DNA from: Apostichopus japonicus
Lineage: Eukaryota > Echinodermata > Holothuroidea > Aspidochirotida > Stichopodidae
Length of the DNA stretch: 64,000 bases
Assembly (NCBI RefSeq): GCF_037975245.1
Contig: NC_092577.1
Span: 32,800,898-32,864,897 of the forward strand
Direction of reading: 5' to 3'
Shown here: positions 29,991 to 42,625 of the stretch, piece after piece
How the letters are laid out: the number at the start of each line of letters is the position of its first letter
Position numbering within the stretch: position 1 is the first letter of the stretch
Program-made: the position numbers and the translations under genes
The notes under the pieces: generated by a model
Told to the model about the DNA's origin: nothing
Databases searched by the model: none
What the model saw: only the letters and a program-made list of their open reading frames with translations

Positions 29991-30270
29991 GAGGGCACAG
30001 ATATTGAGAGTGCAGCACAGGGCAGACAAGGACAATATTGACAGCCTTTCATCCTATCTCTCGGACCAGAATTGAACCCCAAACAATTCTTCATTGTGGC
30101 AGATAAACTGGCCATTCCAGCTGGGACAGAGGCGTAGAACATACATTTAACATAGACTATGCTCCCCCTCTACAACACTAGTTTTGTGAGTTCCATGCTT
30201 CCATGGTGTATGGAATTTTGCAACCAACAGAAGTGAAGTCTCTCGTCCGTATCCATGCCACATCTATAAG
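29991..30270 (+). pseudogene. Broken C-terminal exon of the same multi-exon family, inside the TIR element
   Basis: After an acceptor CACCAAACAG the frame reads EGTDIESAAQ, a TGA stop at 30039-30041, then QPFILSLGPELNPKQFFIVA and DKLAIPAGTEA; a one-base shift at about 30134 leads to VEHTFNIDYAPPLQH, a TAG at 30179, and FCEFHASMVYGIL. The order QP-hydrophobic-LG, proline-rich turn, Q-FF-IVAD, small loop, FN-DY-P is shared with the relic at 59545-59797, where it reads QPYVIVLG, RPPQM and NVEYPSACLN. This pattern recalls the C-terminal part of SAM-containing uncharacterised proteins (SAMD3-like) that are multicopy in many aquatic animals. Two stops and a shift mean it is dead. Family assignment is inference. 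Confidence 0.5.
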
Positions 30271-30279
30271 GGCAGCCAG

Positions 30280-31950
30280 CATGGAGTTACTTCAAGGAGT
30301 GAATGTTACTTTTTTATTGCTCTGTAGTCCAGAACCACGTGTGTCAGCATGGAGTAGCTTTAAAAGGGTGTGAAGACTCGCGCAAAAAGAACGTCTAATG
30401 CCGGTAATCTGACCTAGTTTCGAATGAGGTGTAACAGAAGTGTTAGACACTGCCATCGATCCCAGAAAATACAAACACAGCTTGCTACCGTCGGTAATTA
30501 GACACTAGTGTACAGTCAGTACATACAGCTACGGTCAATACCCACATTACAGTGTATGAACGATACAGCGATGAACATCTCAGGTCCAGCTAAAGATATC
30601 AAGGTATCACGTTTCATTACTGTCTGTCTTTTTTAGCGACACGAACAAACATCACTTGCAAGCAACAGAAAGTTAACTTTTTCAGATGGCTGCATGCTGT
30701 TTGGGACAAATCTTCAATGCCTTTAAGGAGTAACTAACACATACCCTAAAACGTTAAATTGATTACCCGGAGTTTACAAACAGTTTTATATGAATAGGGA
30801 GGGCTCCAGAAATAAATATTTAATTGATTTTTGGTTTTTAAAAATGTTTTTTAATGATACTGATCTAATTATGAATGTAATTAAACAAACACCTAGTTGC
30901 CAAAAAAACTTTGTTGTATGATTTTTCGAGCATGTTATTTTAATGTTTACTTTAATGTTCCTACATTTCACTGCACTCACTATGTTGAAGGTTTATTTAA
31001 TTAAGCAATTAATTAAGCTAATATTATTTATTGTGCACAATATTCCATAATTTGTTCCATGAAAAGCAAGTAACCTGATTATTATAAAGTCAGTAACTGT
31101 AGAAAATTCCATTTGAGAATATCCTTTCCTCATTATTCCCCCCCCCCCCCATTTTTTTTAAATTTTAGTGATGTAATGAGTCAAAACTGTTTTCAATTTT
31201 TTAGTCGACTCTCGAGTGACATTTCTTTTTCAGCTAGAGGCCGACATTAAAGGATTCACGTGAGATAATTTATAAAACTTTAAAATTTGATTGAAATCCC
31301 AATCAAAATCACTATATATGATTACTATCAGAAAGTTAAGAAATAATTGAGGGTGGTATAATAGTCACATGTACTGTTTTTGCATACAAATTTGCTTTAT
31401 ATGAATGCCATATCATGAAATCGTGAATGCAGTATATAATAGTTCATGTTTATCTAATAGCCATTATGAAGTTTGTGCCATTCTGTTAACTGCTTGTAAT
31501 ATGTTGTTTTGTGTGTGCTGGATAATGACTTTCAGCAATCGCCAATCTATATCATTGAAACACAAAGTATTAAATGTTCACCGCACTGATATATAGTTTG
31601 ACCATTCCTAATATTTTATAAATAACCTGCTGAAAATTTGTCATATGTTTTCCCCATTTTGAAATCATTCTAAGAAAATTGTTGCTACTATACATTAATG
31701 ATTCACAACTGGAAGAAAGGCAATGTACCAGATCCATTGTACTATGGTCGTGTTTCCATCATATCCCTTTTGTAAAGGCAGGATCGTATAGTTACTATAT
31801 CCTTTACAGTGGAAAATTTAAAGTTCAGTGAGATCGGGAGATGGGATCAGCTGGGTATATAACCACTCAATTTACAGCTGTGTTGTCAATGAATTCCAGG
31901 GTATTACCACCTGGTGGTGACATACAAAGAATTTAAAGTGCTTTCTGTTA
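30280..31950. other. Non-coding interior of the TIR element
   Basis: About 1.7 kb between the broken exon and the nested MITE, without a recognisable frame. A C11 tract stands near 31139-31150. AATTAAGCAATTAATTAAGC near 31000 is locally palindromic. Confidence 0.6.
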
Positions 31951-32053
31951 CAGTGGTGTTGCCAGACATTTGAATCTTGGTTGGTGATATGTCTATTTGT
32001 GAATTCCTTCTCGGGGGAGGGGTTCCCCAGGCCACCCATTGGCGACACCACTG
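31951..32053. mobile_element. 103-bp hAT-type MITE nested in the TIR element
   Basis: Ends CAGTGGTGTTGCCA and the inverse of CAGTGGTGTCGCCA, 13 of 14 matching. Flanks TTCTGTTA (31943-31950) and ATCTGTTC (32054-32061) agree in 6 of 8 positions, an eroded 8-bp target duplication as expected of hAT. It carries no coding sequence. Being nested, it postdates the 4.5-kb host element, and its eroded duplication makes the host older still. Confidence 0.8.
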
Positions 32054-32932
32054 ATCTGTTCTCAGCTCACCTAATCCTTTCCAAAAAAATTAAAGAACAT
32101 TTTAGATCCAGGCCCAATTCAAGCAGAAATTTGACAGATTAATATTGAACTGAAAATATGTCACTGTTATGTAAAGTATCTTTATAATTTGAACGTTTGT
32201 TGCAAAGATAACATGTTTTGTTGAACATCCCTCAGAATATTGTAGTTTTGATTTCTGTTTTTTTTTTAATATATTAAAAATTATATAAGAATATATAAGT
32301 GGGTTAGTGGGAATAAAATTACTGTTCGGTGGATATTGACAATTATATTTCTTGATGGAATACCATTTTTAATGTACTTTGTGTGTGACTGTCACAATGA
32401 TTTTCTGGTCTTTATAGCCTAACATGATTGGATGTGAAGGTGAAGTCACTCCATGAAGTAGCACCTTTCAGTAAATTCCCCTGCATTAACAGATCATTGA
32501 ATGTTGTCTTGATGACCTTAACTGCATCTTTATTGAAGAATTCCAGCACTTAGCCAACACGGAGGATCTATAGAAAAGCTTGTTCAATCCAGAATTTGCA
32601 ATTTATAAAATTGACAGTATAGCTGTGATGTGTAATAATTCAGTCTAAAGGACCGACTGTTCAGTCTGATATCAGTCTTATAGACTGAAAGTATTCAATC
32701 TTATTAAGACTGGTGCTGCAATAAATCAGTCTAAACTGCTGACTGTTCAGTCTAAAGTGGTTTGATTTTCAGTCTATTAGACTGAAGAGTATTTAGTCTA
32801 ATTAAGACTGACCTTCAGTCTTTACATTTCAGACTGGAATTCAGTCTAAGTAGTCTGATCCCTTATCCCATCCATCATTAGACTGAAATTTCAGTCGATT
32901 AGACTGAAATTTCAGTCTCTCATTTTAAGAGA

Positions 32933-33222
<290 letters not shown>

Positions 33223-34238
33223 GAAATAATACCTCAAGGTGACGAAATAACGTGACAAGCGAAATTAATTCCTTTGACAGATGATAATGACAAAAGCTGT
33301 CAAAGTGATACTCCGCTACATTAACGATATTTTAATATGGCTTGATTTTCATGAAAACGGTGTCACAGGCGCAGACAGAACACCACATGACACCAAACGA
33401 TTTTATCTTTTCACGCTAACGTTCTCTCAATAATGTGTCCACAGACACGGAACATAAGTTGATGTCAACAACATAAAAAATATTTACCAAAATAAAACGA
33501 AAACTCAAGAAAATGATGACAATGAATCTATTAAATTACGAATCTACATGAAACTCGCCCAGGTTGAAATGTTATCATTCAATAAAGAAAAAATGACTGA
33601 AAATATATTTTAATGTTTTTCTTTGAAACTTATAAATGACATACAAAACAAGCCTATTAAACTATTATAGTAATAATTTCTTAAAGCAACGGAATATGAA
33701 AAGCTATGTTATATTTCATTATCAAGTACCGGTGATTTAGCTAAATAATATAGACCATGTCAAAAGTCTATTATGGGAATGCCTCGACTTTTGTGATCTG
33801 TTCAAATTACGCTGCTCTTTAGTTAAGGGGGAAGGGTTCTAAACTTACGTTTCCACGCGGACCAGAGGGAAGTGTATTGGTTGGAACAAAGGGCCAGAGA
33901 GCACCGACAAGCTTAGTATACCTAAGATCTAGCTATGTAAACGGTAGGGCCGTTGATGAGCTCAAGCTTAAGGGACCAATTTTGTTTAAAGAAAGAAATT
34001 GAGCTAGCCGTTTAAAATTCTTTCGACTGTTGGATTCTGCCAAGAATTTCTTTTAGAGCATTGCTCACACTGTCTGAAAATATATACGTTACTCATGACA
34101 TGGACGGAAATAATGTCGAGGGCACTGCATCTATAGTGTGGAGATATTCATACAGCGTACATATACCTATTATAATGTGCCGCGTTTGACGCAAGTCTGT
34201 ACGCAATCTGCATACTGGACAATAGCAGATAGAAACTG
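33223..34238. other. Non-coding stretch
   Basis: About 1 kb of AT-rich sequence without a supported gene or repeat. Confidence 0.6.
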
Positions 34239-34240
34239 TT

Positions 34241-34444
34241 TTAAAGGGATATTCCAATGTCTGAGGCGAACTTGCTGGAACTTTCTTCATCTTTACGATG
34301 GTTCTTATAAGAACCATAACCGCATTCTGTATGGTGAGGATATGGATTTTATATGAATTATATATAAATAGGGACAATATATTGAAAGGGGAGTGTGGGG
34401 GAGGGGGGGGGTTGCAACTACTATTGCAGCGAATGTCCCTTTAA
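34241..34444. mobile_element. Possible 204-bp MITE with TTAAAGGGA ends
   Basis: TTAAAGGGATATTC at 34241-34254 is matched in inversion by GAATGTCCCTTTAA at 34431-34444 (13 of 14). Similar TTAAAGGA-type ends recur at 36696, 37402 and 49640-49790. A G10 tract lies within. No target duplication could be defined, so this is a candidate only. Confidence 0.5.
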
Positions 34445-34828
34445 GGTTGACCCTATACTAAGAGTGTACCAATTTGTAATGAACTGTTGTCTCAGTTACC
34501 TTAACTTTCATCGCCATGTTGGAACAGACATATCCTTAGGTAATTCCGGTTCTTCTATCAGGTTTACGTCATTAATAACCGCCTTGCATTCATGTAACAC
34601 GCTTTTTCGATTAAATTTGTTTCATTAAAATTTGTCTCAAAAATATTTGTCAAGAAAAGTGAGAAGCATCTTTGAATTATTATTTAAATAAAATGAGCTA
34701 ACGTACAATTATTTGTATAGTTACTCCAATGCATAAAGCGTCTAGACAGATGTCGCTCTATATACGAAACCGCTATTGCAATATTTCTTCCTTTCATGCA
34801 AAGTCGACCATTGGGCATGATTAACTTA
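34445..34828. other. Non-coding spacer
   Basis: About 380 bp between two foldback candidates. A short frame (34395-34628) has no domain. Confidence 0.5.
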
Positions 34829-35300
34829 AATAGAATAGTCCAGGTCAAAATTAATTTTTGATATACTACCAAAAGTGAACTTGAAGCAAACAGGTGTGAT
34901 GTCATAGTTGCACACTGACAAATAATGTTTTGTTTTTCTTTAATTTTTCAGTCTATTGATTTGACCTTGGATTGGATAGGGTTACTATAGTTTGTCTAAA
35001 GGGGATGTGAAGTTTATAAAATACCAATACCCATGGTACATTCACATTATGGATGCATCCAATTGTAGAGTAGAAAATTAGACGTAAATTTGAAAGGAAA
35101 ACAAAAAAATTATTTATCAGTGTGCAACAATGACGTCACACCTGTTTGCTCCAAGTTCACTTTTGGTACGAAAGCAGGCAACATCAACTGTCAATATCTC
35201 AAAGACTTTACATAGGAACTGAATGCAAATTTCACCAGAATGCTTAGATTATGCTCCTCTTTAACATAACAAAATGAAATTTGACCTGGACTATTCTATT
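34829..35300. mobile_element. 472-bp foldback element with nested inverted repeats
   Basis: Terminal arms of 21 bp (AATAGAATAGTCCAGGTCAA plus one base; 34829-34849 and 35280-35300) match perfectly in inversion. A second, inner pair of about 61 bp (34866-34927 and 35108-35170) matches at roughly 57 positions and contains GTGAACTTG, CAAACAGGTGTGA and a CRE-like TGACGTCA on one side. The inner arms are not equally spaced from the ends, so sequence was inserted or lost on one side. TTAA occurs at both edges (34826-34829 and 35299-35302), which could be a TTAA target as in piggyBac or Kolobok elements. No coding sequence. Confidence 0.82.
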
Positions 35301-36695
35301 AAAACATAAGATAGAATGCAGCAACAGTAATGCCAATATATAACAGAATAACTTGTGCAAACACACAGACCTTCATACTCCAATCAAATGATTTGTGTAA
35401 CGAACCTTCCGGTGGTTGTTTCGATCAATTTGCCTGTTGTGATTACAGGTTACATAAGCCATTATACGAAATGCCAAGGTTAGTTTTGACAAAATGGGAC
35501 CCTTTTGGCGTTCCATATACTCATAAATCTAAAACTACGTCACAAACAGTTTGAAAAGCGCATACACCAATACACTCACGTGAGCTTGCAATACTTGTAT
35601 AAGATTAATTTACAACTTACAGCAAAATTCTATATTCCAAAGAAAGAAAGAAATCAAATCTTCTGAGATGACATTTCAAAAAGAGTAAAATGTTGCAAGA
35701 AAGAAGGCAGAAAAAGTGAGATTAAGAGCGTGTTTACGTTGGATGTGTAGATGTTATACAAACCTGCGTTATTATTATTTTTTTTTATCAAAATCGACTG
35801 AATAGTTTGACCAAACAGATTATTATTAAATACCATTTAATGAATCAACGGGATTGCCCTATTTTAATTACTTCCAGTCAACGGGTTTGTTTAAAGCGTA
35901 TTAACATTTAATTCGTCATACAGATATATGAATTAAAAATTTGAAATATCTGAAAAATTGTGGATTATTTTTTCAAATACTGTCTAATATTTAATTTTGG
36001 ATAATATTTCAGATATTTAAAACTTTGCGGCGATATTTTTGGAGAACATTTCTGCAATTATTTGTCGACATCTGAAAGGCAATTGATTAATGTTATACGT
36101 CTTTTAGATATCTGAAAAATAATTTTAGATATCTGACATGAATTTTGGACTATAAATGATGTTATAACGGTTTACCTAATATATCGTTCTGAAGTATAAA
36201 TAACACGAAATAAAACACCAACTCAAAGACGGGAAGAGGACGTAATATTTCTGCGCGGAACAATTTTCCAAATGTTTTGAGATAATCAAAATAAATCTAC
36301 GTTAAAACCAGAGGTAGGCAGCAAGAAAACGAAATTATACAAGGAAGCACAAACTCGCCAAACTCGGGGCTTGGGGCAAATTCTGTCCAGACTACCTTCT
36401 TTTTCATCAATTTAAGAATATTAATAAAACAAAGAAAAACGAGGACAATACGGCCTCTTGCATCATTCACATCTAAGGAAGCTAAGGTCATTGGCATTCG
36501 GTCATGTTGACATTGTTCTAACATTTATCAGAGGTATAGTGACATAAATACAGACGTTTATTGGATATTTGAAAAGAGAATGAGATTAAAGAATTGTTAT
36601 TGTCAGCCCATGGCAAGACTCTGGAGATCTGATCAAGAAAAAAGGAAGCCATTGACGATTGAAAAGTCCTATAAATTTCGTATGTTGTCATTAGA
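35301..36695. other. Non-coding stretch with recurring AGATATCTGAAAA words
   Basis: No gene supported. Between about 35925 and 36150 words such as GATATCTGAAAAAT and ATTTTAGATATCTGA recur in both orientations, giving a loosely palindromic AT-rich segment that may be an old MITE core. Confidence 0.55.
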
Positions 36696-37416
36696 CTTAA
36701 AGGAATAGTCCAGTTGAACATTTATTTTATGCCTCTTTAAAGAGGAAGAAAGCCGGGCTATATTCTAAGAATTCTGGTGAAATTTGAGTTCAATTATCTG
36801 ATGTTTTGGCTAAGAGAGGTATATAACCTTCATGGCACTTGCCTGTGAAGTACAGCTAGACTCTAGTAATTTGGTACGTAAAAAGTATGGTTCAGGGGGC
36901 ACGGTTTGACTCCATCGTAAACTTTTTGACAGTGTTATCTTACATTTTTTCATCCTTGTACTTTGTAAACTTATTTTCTACCGCGTCCCTGCGAACGTGC
37001 ATGGACTAGACTAAAAAATTTCTTGAAGAAAGGTGACATCAACAAAATGTCATGTAAGTTTCAAGGTCTTTTATATCTATACCGCAAAAAAAAAACCCAT
37101 TGGTATCTAGAATACCCAGAAAACAGCAATAACAATAAATAAACAAATAAACGAACAATAAATGATGTGTAAATTAATAAATATAAAGAGGAAGGAAGAA
37201 CGTAAGATATGGTAGGATATTTCGGAAATACCGAATTGCTGCTGCGATTCCAAATAGAGTTATTCAGTCCTAACCTCCTTTCTGTGACTGATGTGCATAA
37301 TTTATTCAAGTTGGAAGATTTGGACTCCTGGCATTTTTTAGAGCGTATACTACCCCTTTAGTCAGTTTATCGTTGTTCATCGAGCTAAAAATGACAACCT
37401 TGGATACTCCTTTAAG
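36696..37416. mobile_element. Possible 721-bp element related to the 34829 family
   Basis: CTTAAAGGAATAGTCC at 36696-36711 is matched imperfectly in inversion by GGATACTCCTTTAAG at 37402-37416. The first 100 bp share CCTCTTTAAAGAGG, TCTAAG and ATTCTGGTGAAATTTG with the right half of the element at 34829-35300. No target duplication found. The link to the neighbouring family is better supported than the right boundary. Confidence 0.45.
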
Positions 37417-38150
37417 GTTCCCAGATTTTCTAACCCCTGTAGACAGGTAAACTTATTGATGTCTAAAGTCATCTGAGAATCTATGTAGGACTGTACCGTC
37501 CCTCCAAGCATTCCCCCCAAAAAGCCTTGGCTTAGATCGATCACTACGTAGTCATGTTACAAAGATTGCATAGATTTCAGCTATACACTTCATTCTCACC
37601 CTATACTACTGTCAAATTTGATATTTTTGACCATGAAGAAGCTATTCATTTGATGACAGAGGATGAAGAAGTGAAACGTGATGGTCCATCGATGTCCAAA
37701 TATTAAGAAAACAACCTCAGACAAGGGACACCCCCTTTTTTTTTACTTTAACCATATCGCGAATATCGATGTCAAAGAAAGAAACTTTAAACATGACGTT
37801 AGAGATAGATGACCACAAAAAAAAAAAATTAAGTTCGATGCCTTTTCTATATCAAATATTGTCGATTCCATTATTACCTAGGCAGTACATTTTGATTGGG
37901 CATAGCACTACAATTATAAATGAATAGGTTACACCCGTGTACAGTATCAATCCTGGTCCATCAAGTATGAGTTGAATACAAACCCATATTAGGAATGCAT
38001 TGAGCTAGTGAGATGCCAAGGGTTGGGTAATCTTAGCTTTAGGCAAATATGTCACCAAAACAGAACTAATATTGTTCGATACAGGTGACAAACGCCTACA
38101 GTGGCGTAACGACCTTCCTTACCTGTTTCGAACCTCTGGGCATACAATCA
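37417..38150. other. Non-coding stretch
   Basis: No gene seen. CAGTGGCGTAACG at 38099 resembles a hAT-type left end, but no matching right end follows; the tRNA-like sequence begins 52 bp later. Confidence 0.55.
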
Positions 38151-38221
38151 GTGTCTATAGCCTAGTGGTTAGTGTGTCCACATATAAAGCGGGAGGCCCG
38201 GGTTCGAATCCCGGTGGAGGC
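38151..38221 (+). tRNA. tRNA-like sequence, decayed head of a SINE
   Basis: Seventy-one bases with A box TAGCCTAGTGG, a T arm CCGGG-TTCGAAT-CCCGG with five perfect pairs, and an anticodon loop ATATAAA that would read ATA. The acceptor stem pairs GTGTCTA with TGGAGGC with one mismatch and two wobbles, and the anticodon stem has an A-C mismatch. A working tRNA is unlikely. It is followed by a short body and a TATG/TATC-rich tail to about 38355, which is how a tRNA-derived SINE would look. The tRNA gives the familiar PPGFEPGPPAL translation on the minus strand, which is not a protein. Confidence 0.65.
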
Positions 38222-38355
38222 TGGAAGGTTTTTTCACTGTTCTGGATTTTCAAACTCACTACAATGTATATATGTACATATATATATATATATGTATGTA
38301 TATGTATATCTACATCTATATCTATATCCATATCTATATCTATATTAATATATAT
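38222..38355 (+). mobile_element. Body and tail of a tRNA-headed SINE
   Basis: A body of about 45 bp (CTGGAAGGTTTTTTCACTG...) joins a 90-bp tail of TATATG, TATATC and TACATC repeats. It is a different family from the three-copy SINE at 25972, 52908 and 58024, which has another body and a CATA tail. Confidence 0.55.
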
Positions 38356-41300
38356 CATCACGATTGTTTATTAATAACCATGTTACTGTTGGATCATTGG
38401 TGCCTTATTGTTTAGCATTTTTGTTCAATATTAGACGACTCGTTTCATTAACAACAACAAAATGAGAGGAAGTAAGAACTTTGTATCATTGTCAATTTTA
38501 TAAATTGATTTCAGATTCATTCGTTTGTAAATTATATCACCGATATTATGTTATAATATGGAAATAACAAAATACCATAGTTCGAGGTCACGTTAATTTT
38601 TTTATCATCTTTCAAAACAAAACATTAACAGACAAAAATGTTGAGAATCGAAGAAAAAAAGGCGATATTTATCTAAAATATTATAGCTACACAGAGTTTA
38701 CGTACACGTATAAGATTGAGAAGTTCACCTGTTTGCTTAAGGGTTTTATTTTTGTTACCATTTATATGTTAACGTTACGGTACGTGTCGGTTCGAAAGAA
38801 ATTTGATCAAAAAAGAGAATAATGCCATGACGTTATGTTTTGTGACAAAAATTCTATCTTGGAGAGCATCTTTAATTGTGCTGCTAATTACAAGTGGGTT
38901 TGTTTGTATCATTGAAATGTCACAAGTTCAAGCGACACGGAAGACACGATGTCGCGCCACATTATGCTGTTGCTTGTGATGTATTTACATTTATTATAAC
39001 GCCGTGGCTGTATATGCGTAGTCCGAAGAACAAATACCAAACACAATCAGTAAGAGTAAACAACATTGCTAGATCATAAACCATGGTGAGTATGGTTTGG
39101 TAAAGGGGTGGGTTGTCGTAAAAGGCGATGAGGGTGAGGGGACAATAAGGGACGTTACGCAATGGTGTACATTTGCATCGGTAAATGATATCTACTGCCT
39201 GATTCTCAGACTGACAGGGGGTGGGGGAGGGGGGGTTGTCGTTATCCAACCTTTTCACATTTGAAAGAGGTCAATTGGAAATCAGAAAGTTACGACCCGA
39301 CTGTGAACGTCACAACCGTAAAACCAAACATTGTCATCTCAACAAAATGTACGCTAACGTATAACGTTTGTGAGTTTGTGAAAAAAAAAAGAATTATAAA
39401 AAAAACTGTGTCGAACAAATTACACTCTTTTAATGCAAAGGAACAGAGTTACTGTATCGAATTGATCATTTCTAGATGAAGTTCGCAGCCTTTGTAGAAT
39501 ATATCTCACAGAATATATTTATGTTTTTTTTTCTTTTTCATAGTGTTATAATAATTCCGCAGTACATATTCATGATTCCAAGAAAGCACGTACCGCAGAA
39601 ATCAAATACACAGCCAGCCTTTGTCAACTTGCCACTTCAGGTTGGGGTAAATCTTATATACCGAGTAAAAAATGAAATAAATTACTTTAGTTCTACCTTG
39701 TAAATTTAACCGTCCGTATATATTGCATATAGTTCCGCGTAATCTCACAGAAAGACAATACATATCTATACTTAATTTGTCAATCAAACTGAAACCACCC
39801 TAGCTTATCGAGCTGATTAAAGATGGAAGTATTAGCCTGTCGTGCAGGAGATATTTCCATTGCTTAAATATAATACCACTTCTTCGGTTTATTGACGTGA
39901 TTTCGTTTTGATAAAAACCTTCAACCGCAGAAGATATAAGGCTTATATTAATGCATCCTCAGGTAACACACATTGAGGAGGTGGGGGGGGGGGTGAGGCG
40001 GAGATTACAAAAGAAGAGAGAATAAACAGAAAAGTAAGTAAGAAAAAAGAAAAGTTAAAAAGTTAAAAAAAAAAAACGGAGATTGAGGCGCTATTTCATT
40101 TCAGACATGATAAAACTCGTTATATTATAGACTAGCGGGTGGGTGGCACAACTGGACACGTCCGGTATTTCCCATTAGTACGATAATTTAACATTCATAT
40201 CTTGAGCTATCACGTTACGATTATGAAGCAAATATTTAGGGATAAAAAATCGAAACATCGATATGATTTTGCAGTCATTATTTTGGTGAAATTACATAAA
40301 ACATATATTGTTATATGTTTGTGCATGCATACATATAAATGTTACGTATAGCCTGATAAAATCTAATTAAGTATATAAAGGTGGTTCATCAATTCGATTT
40401 TCAGATGAAATAATCTCAATTGGAATATTTTTTCGAATTACTCTCAAATCCTAATCAATATTTTTATAACCTCTGAAATCCATTTGACCGATGTCTCTCG
40501 TACAGTAACTAAGTTTTGATGATTTGTTGTTTTATTGACCAATTAACGTTACCTCATTCTAATCAAATTAAGATTGATTGATATACCTAGATATATCACA
40601 ACCAATTAGGTCACCTCTTTCGACGCATCACAACAAATGAATATAAACTTATGACGTCAAATTTGTTTTGGATTATATTTGTTTTGGTTATTCTATTTTT
40701 GGATGTCCTGAGGATAAAAATTTGTTTTTCATAATTTTTTTGAAAATTCTTGGAAATTCCTAATGGTAAGAAATGTACTTTCATTTAAGTTAGAATATAT
40801 AAAGCAAAACCGTTCGATCTGTCATTTTGAACCAAAACAACAACAACAACATCTGAGGTTTAGCTGTCCAAAAAAACACAGGTTCATCTTTTTATTAGCC
40901 ACAATGTATCTACGTCACAGACACGTGAATAAGACTATTATTATTATCGTCAGCATCTCATCAATTAATTCACCGCAAGAGTATTTTAAGTTATTATGTT
41001 TAATTACTCGGTCATAATAATTGATATTGTTTACAAAATTGGTATAAATTTGATCCAGAATCCAGTTTTGTGGAAATGAATGCTCATGGATCTCTTGCTC
41101 TGTAACATTAATTTTTTCGTTTTTTTCTTATTTTATTTTATCTATTTCTTTATCTGTTTCTTTAACTGTTTCGTTTCCCAACACCCCCCCCCCCCCACCT
41201 TTTCTCTAAAGTTGGTAAGGATTGTGTTTACACGTTTGGTTTATATAGTTTTAATAAATATTATTTCAAAGGTAAAAGTTGATCAAATGTGTCAACAAGG

Positions 41301-42111
41301 AAATAAAACAGCCCAAAAAAATATTCGAGAAGTATAACTGATAATATGGTAATATTAGCGTGTTACAGAAGCTATAACAAAAACAGTCAACAAAAGGCTA
41401 AATTTCAACGATCTCATAATATGAAAACTGGTTATGCGATACAGACGTCAAATGAACTTTTACGAGCAATGGAACAGCCCCCCCCCCCCGCCCGCCCCCA
41501 TCGATTGAGCTTTTATGCTTTATTATGGATTTTTAATACTTTTTTTTAGTGAGCTTTGGATTAAAATGTTTGCGTAGGTATATGTCATGTAGGATAAGCA
41601 ACACCATGACAACCGCCGTTGTAAAAATTTAAAAATAATTGTCACGGTGTGAGAGAGCGTTTTGATAAATGCGGTTTCAATTTTTACGATAGTATGCTGT
41701 TCTTGTACGTGTTAGTTTATGCTAGGCTTTCACGATATGTACGTGTACCATCAAAACAGGAAAAAAAACATAATATGTGAATATTATGTGTCAAGCAGTG
41801 AAGTCTTTCATATTTTTATTACTATATAACAATGAGAGTTATAGTTCAAAATCAGAGGGAAGAAATCAGAGAAAACAAAAGGAAATTAAAATAAATGAAA
41901 GAGATAGAATGTTTTACATTGTGAGTTAGTTATGTGTAGTGTGTCACATGAGTACATTACGTTCATTAGTTTGTATGGTTCAATTAACTGAGTATATTCA
42001 TAAGTGGGTGTTGTCCATCTGAGTTCTAAATTAGAAGAGATCTAACTGCTAACTGAGAAGACACAAATTAAGATAACTATATTTTACAACCGCCATGCAC
42101 GTTGATCGCTT
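38356..42111. other. Long non-coding stretch
   Basis: No gene supported. It contains G-rich tracts near 39218-39236 and 39980-39993, an A/G-rich segment at 40000-40080, (CAA)n near 40833-40850, a T-rich segment near 41110-41165 and C tracts near 41184-41196 and 41478-41487. Open frames at 39261-39479 and 40763-41017 show no domain. Confidence 0.6.
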
Positions 42112-42625
42112 TCATCACACCAAGTCACATCACAGGACATCACATCACATCACACCACACCACACCACAGAATATCTTATCTCATCTCAGCACAGTACAT
42201 TTCATCACACCACATCACATCACACCACATCACACCACATCACACCACATCACATCACGGTATATTTCATCACACAACATCACATCACACGACATCTGAT
42301 CACATTACATCACAGTACATCTAATCACAGCACGTCGTAGTACATTTCATAACATCACAACTCATCACACGATATCTCATTAATCACATCAAAGTACATC
42401 TAATTACATCACATCACAGTACATTTCATTACATCACATCACATCAGAACCACATCACAGTACATTTCATCACACCACATCACATCTTATCACATCACAT
42501 TGCAGTATGCAAATCAACTTACATTCACAAGATTACATTACATGACATGCGTATCACATTAAAGCACACCACATGACATGATATGACATTACATCAGAAC
42601 ACGTGACATCCACGTCATATCACAT
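42112..42625. repeat. 5-bp satellite, (CACAT/CACAC/CATCA)n, about 510 bp
   Basis: Dense CACATCACAT and CACACCACAT words, with interspersed AGTACATTTCAT and AGTACATCTAAT blocks at intervals of about 50-60 bp, so there is a second level of order. The His/Thr/Ser-rich open frames across it are by-products of the repeat. Confidence 0.93.

Noticed and set aside
38155-38361. Minus-strand frame with PPGFEPGPPAL
   Set aside because: This peptide comes from reading the T arm of the tRNA-like SINE head backwards, a common false gene.
42095-42340. His/Thr/Ser-rich 81-residue frame
   Set aside because: It lies wholly in the CACAT satellite and is its translation.
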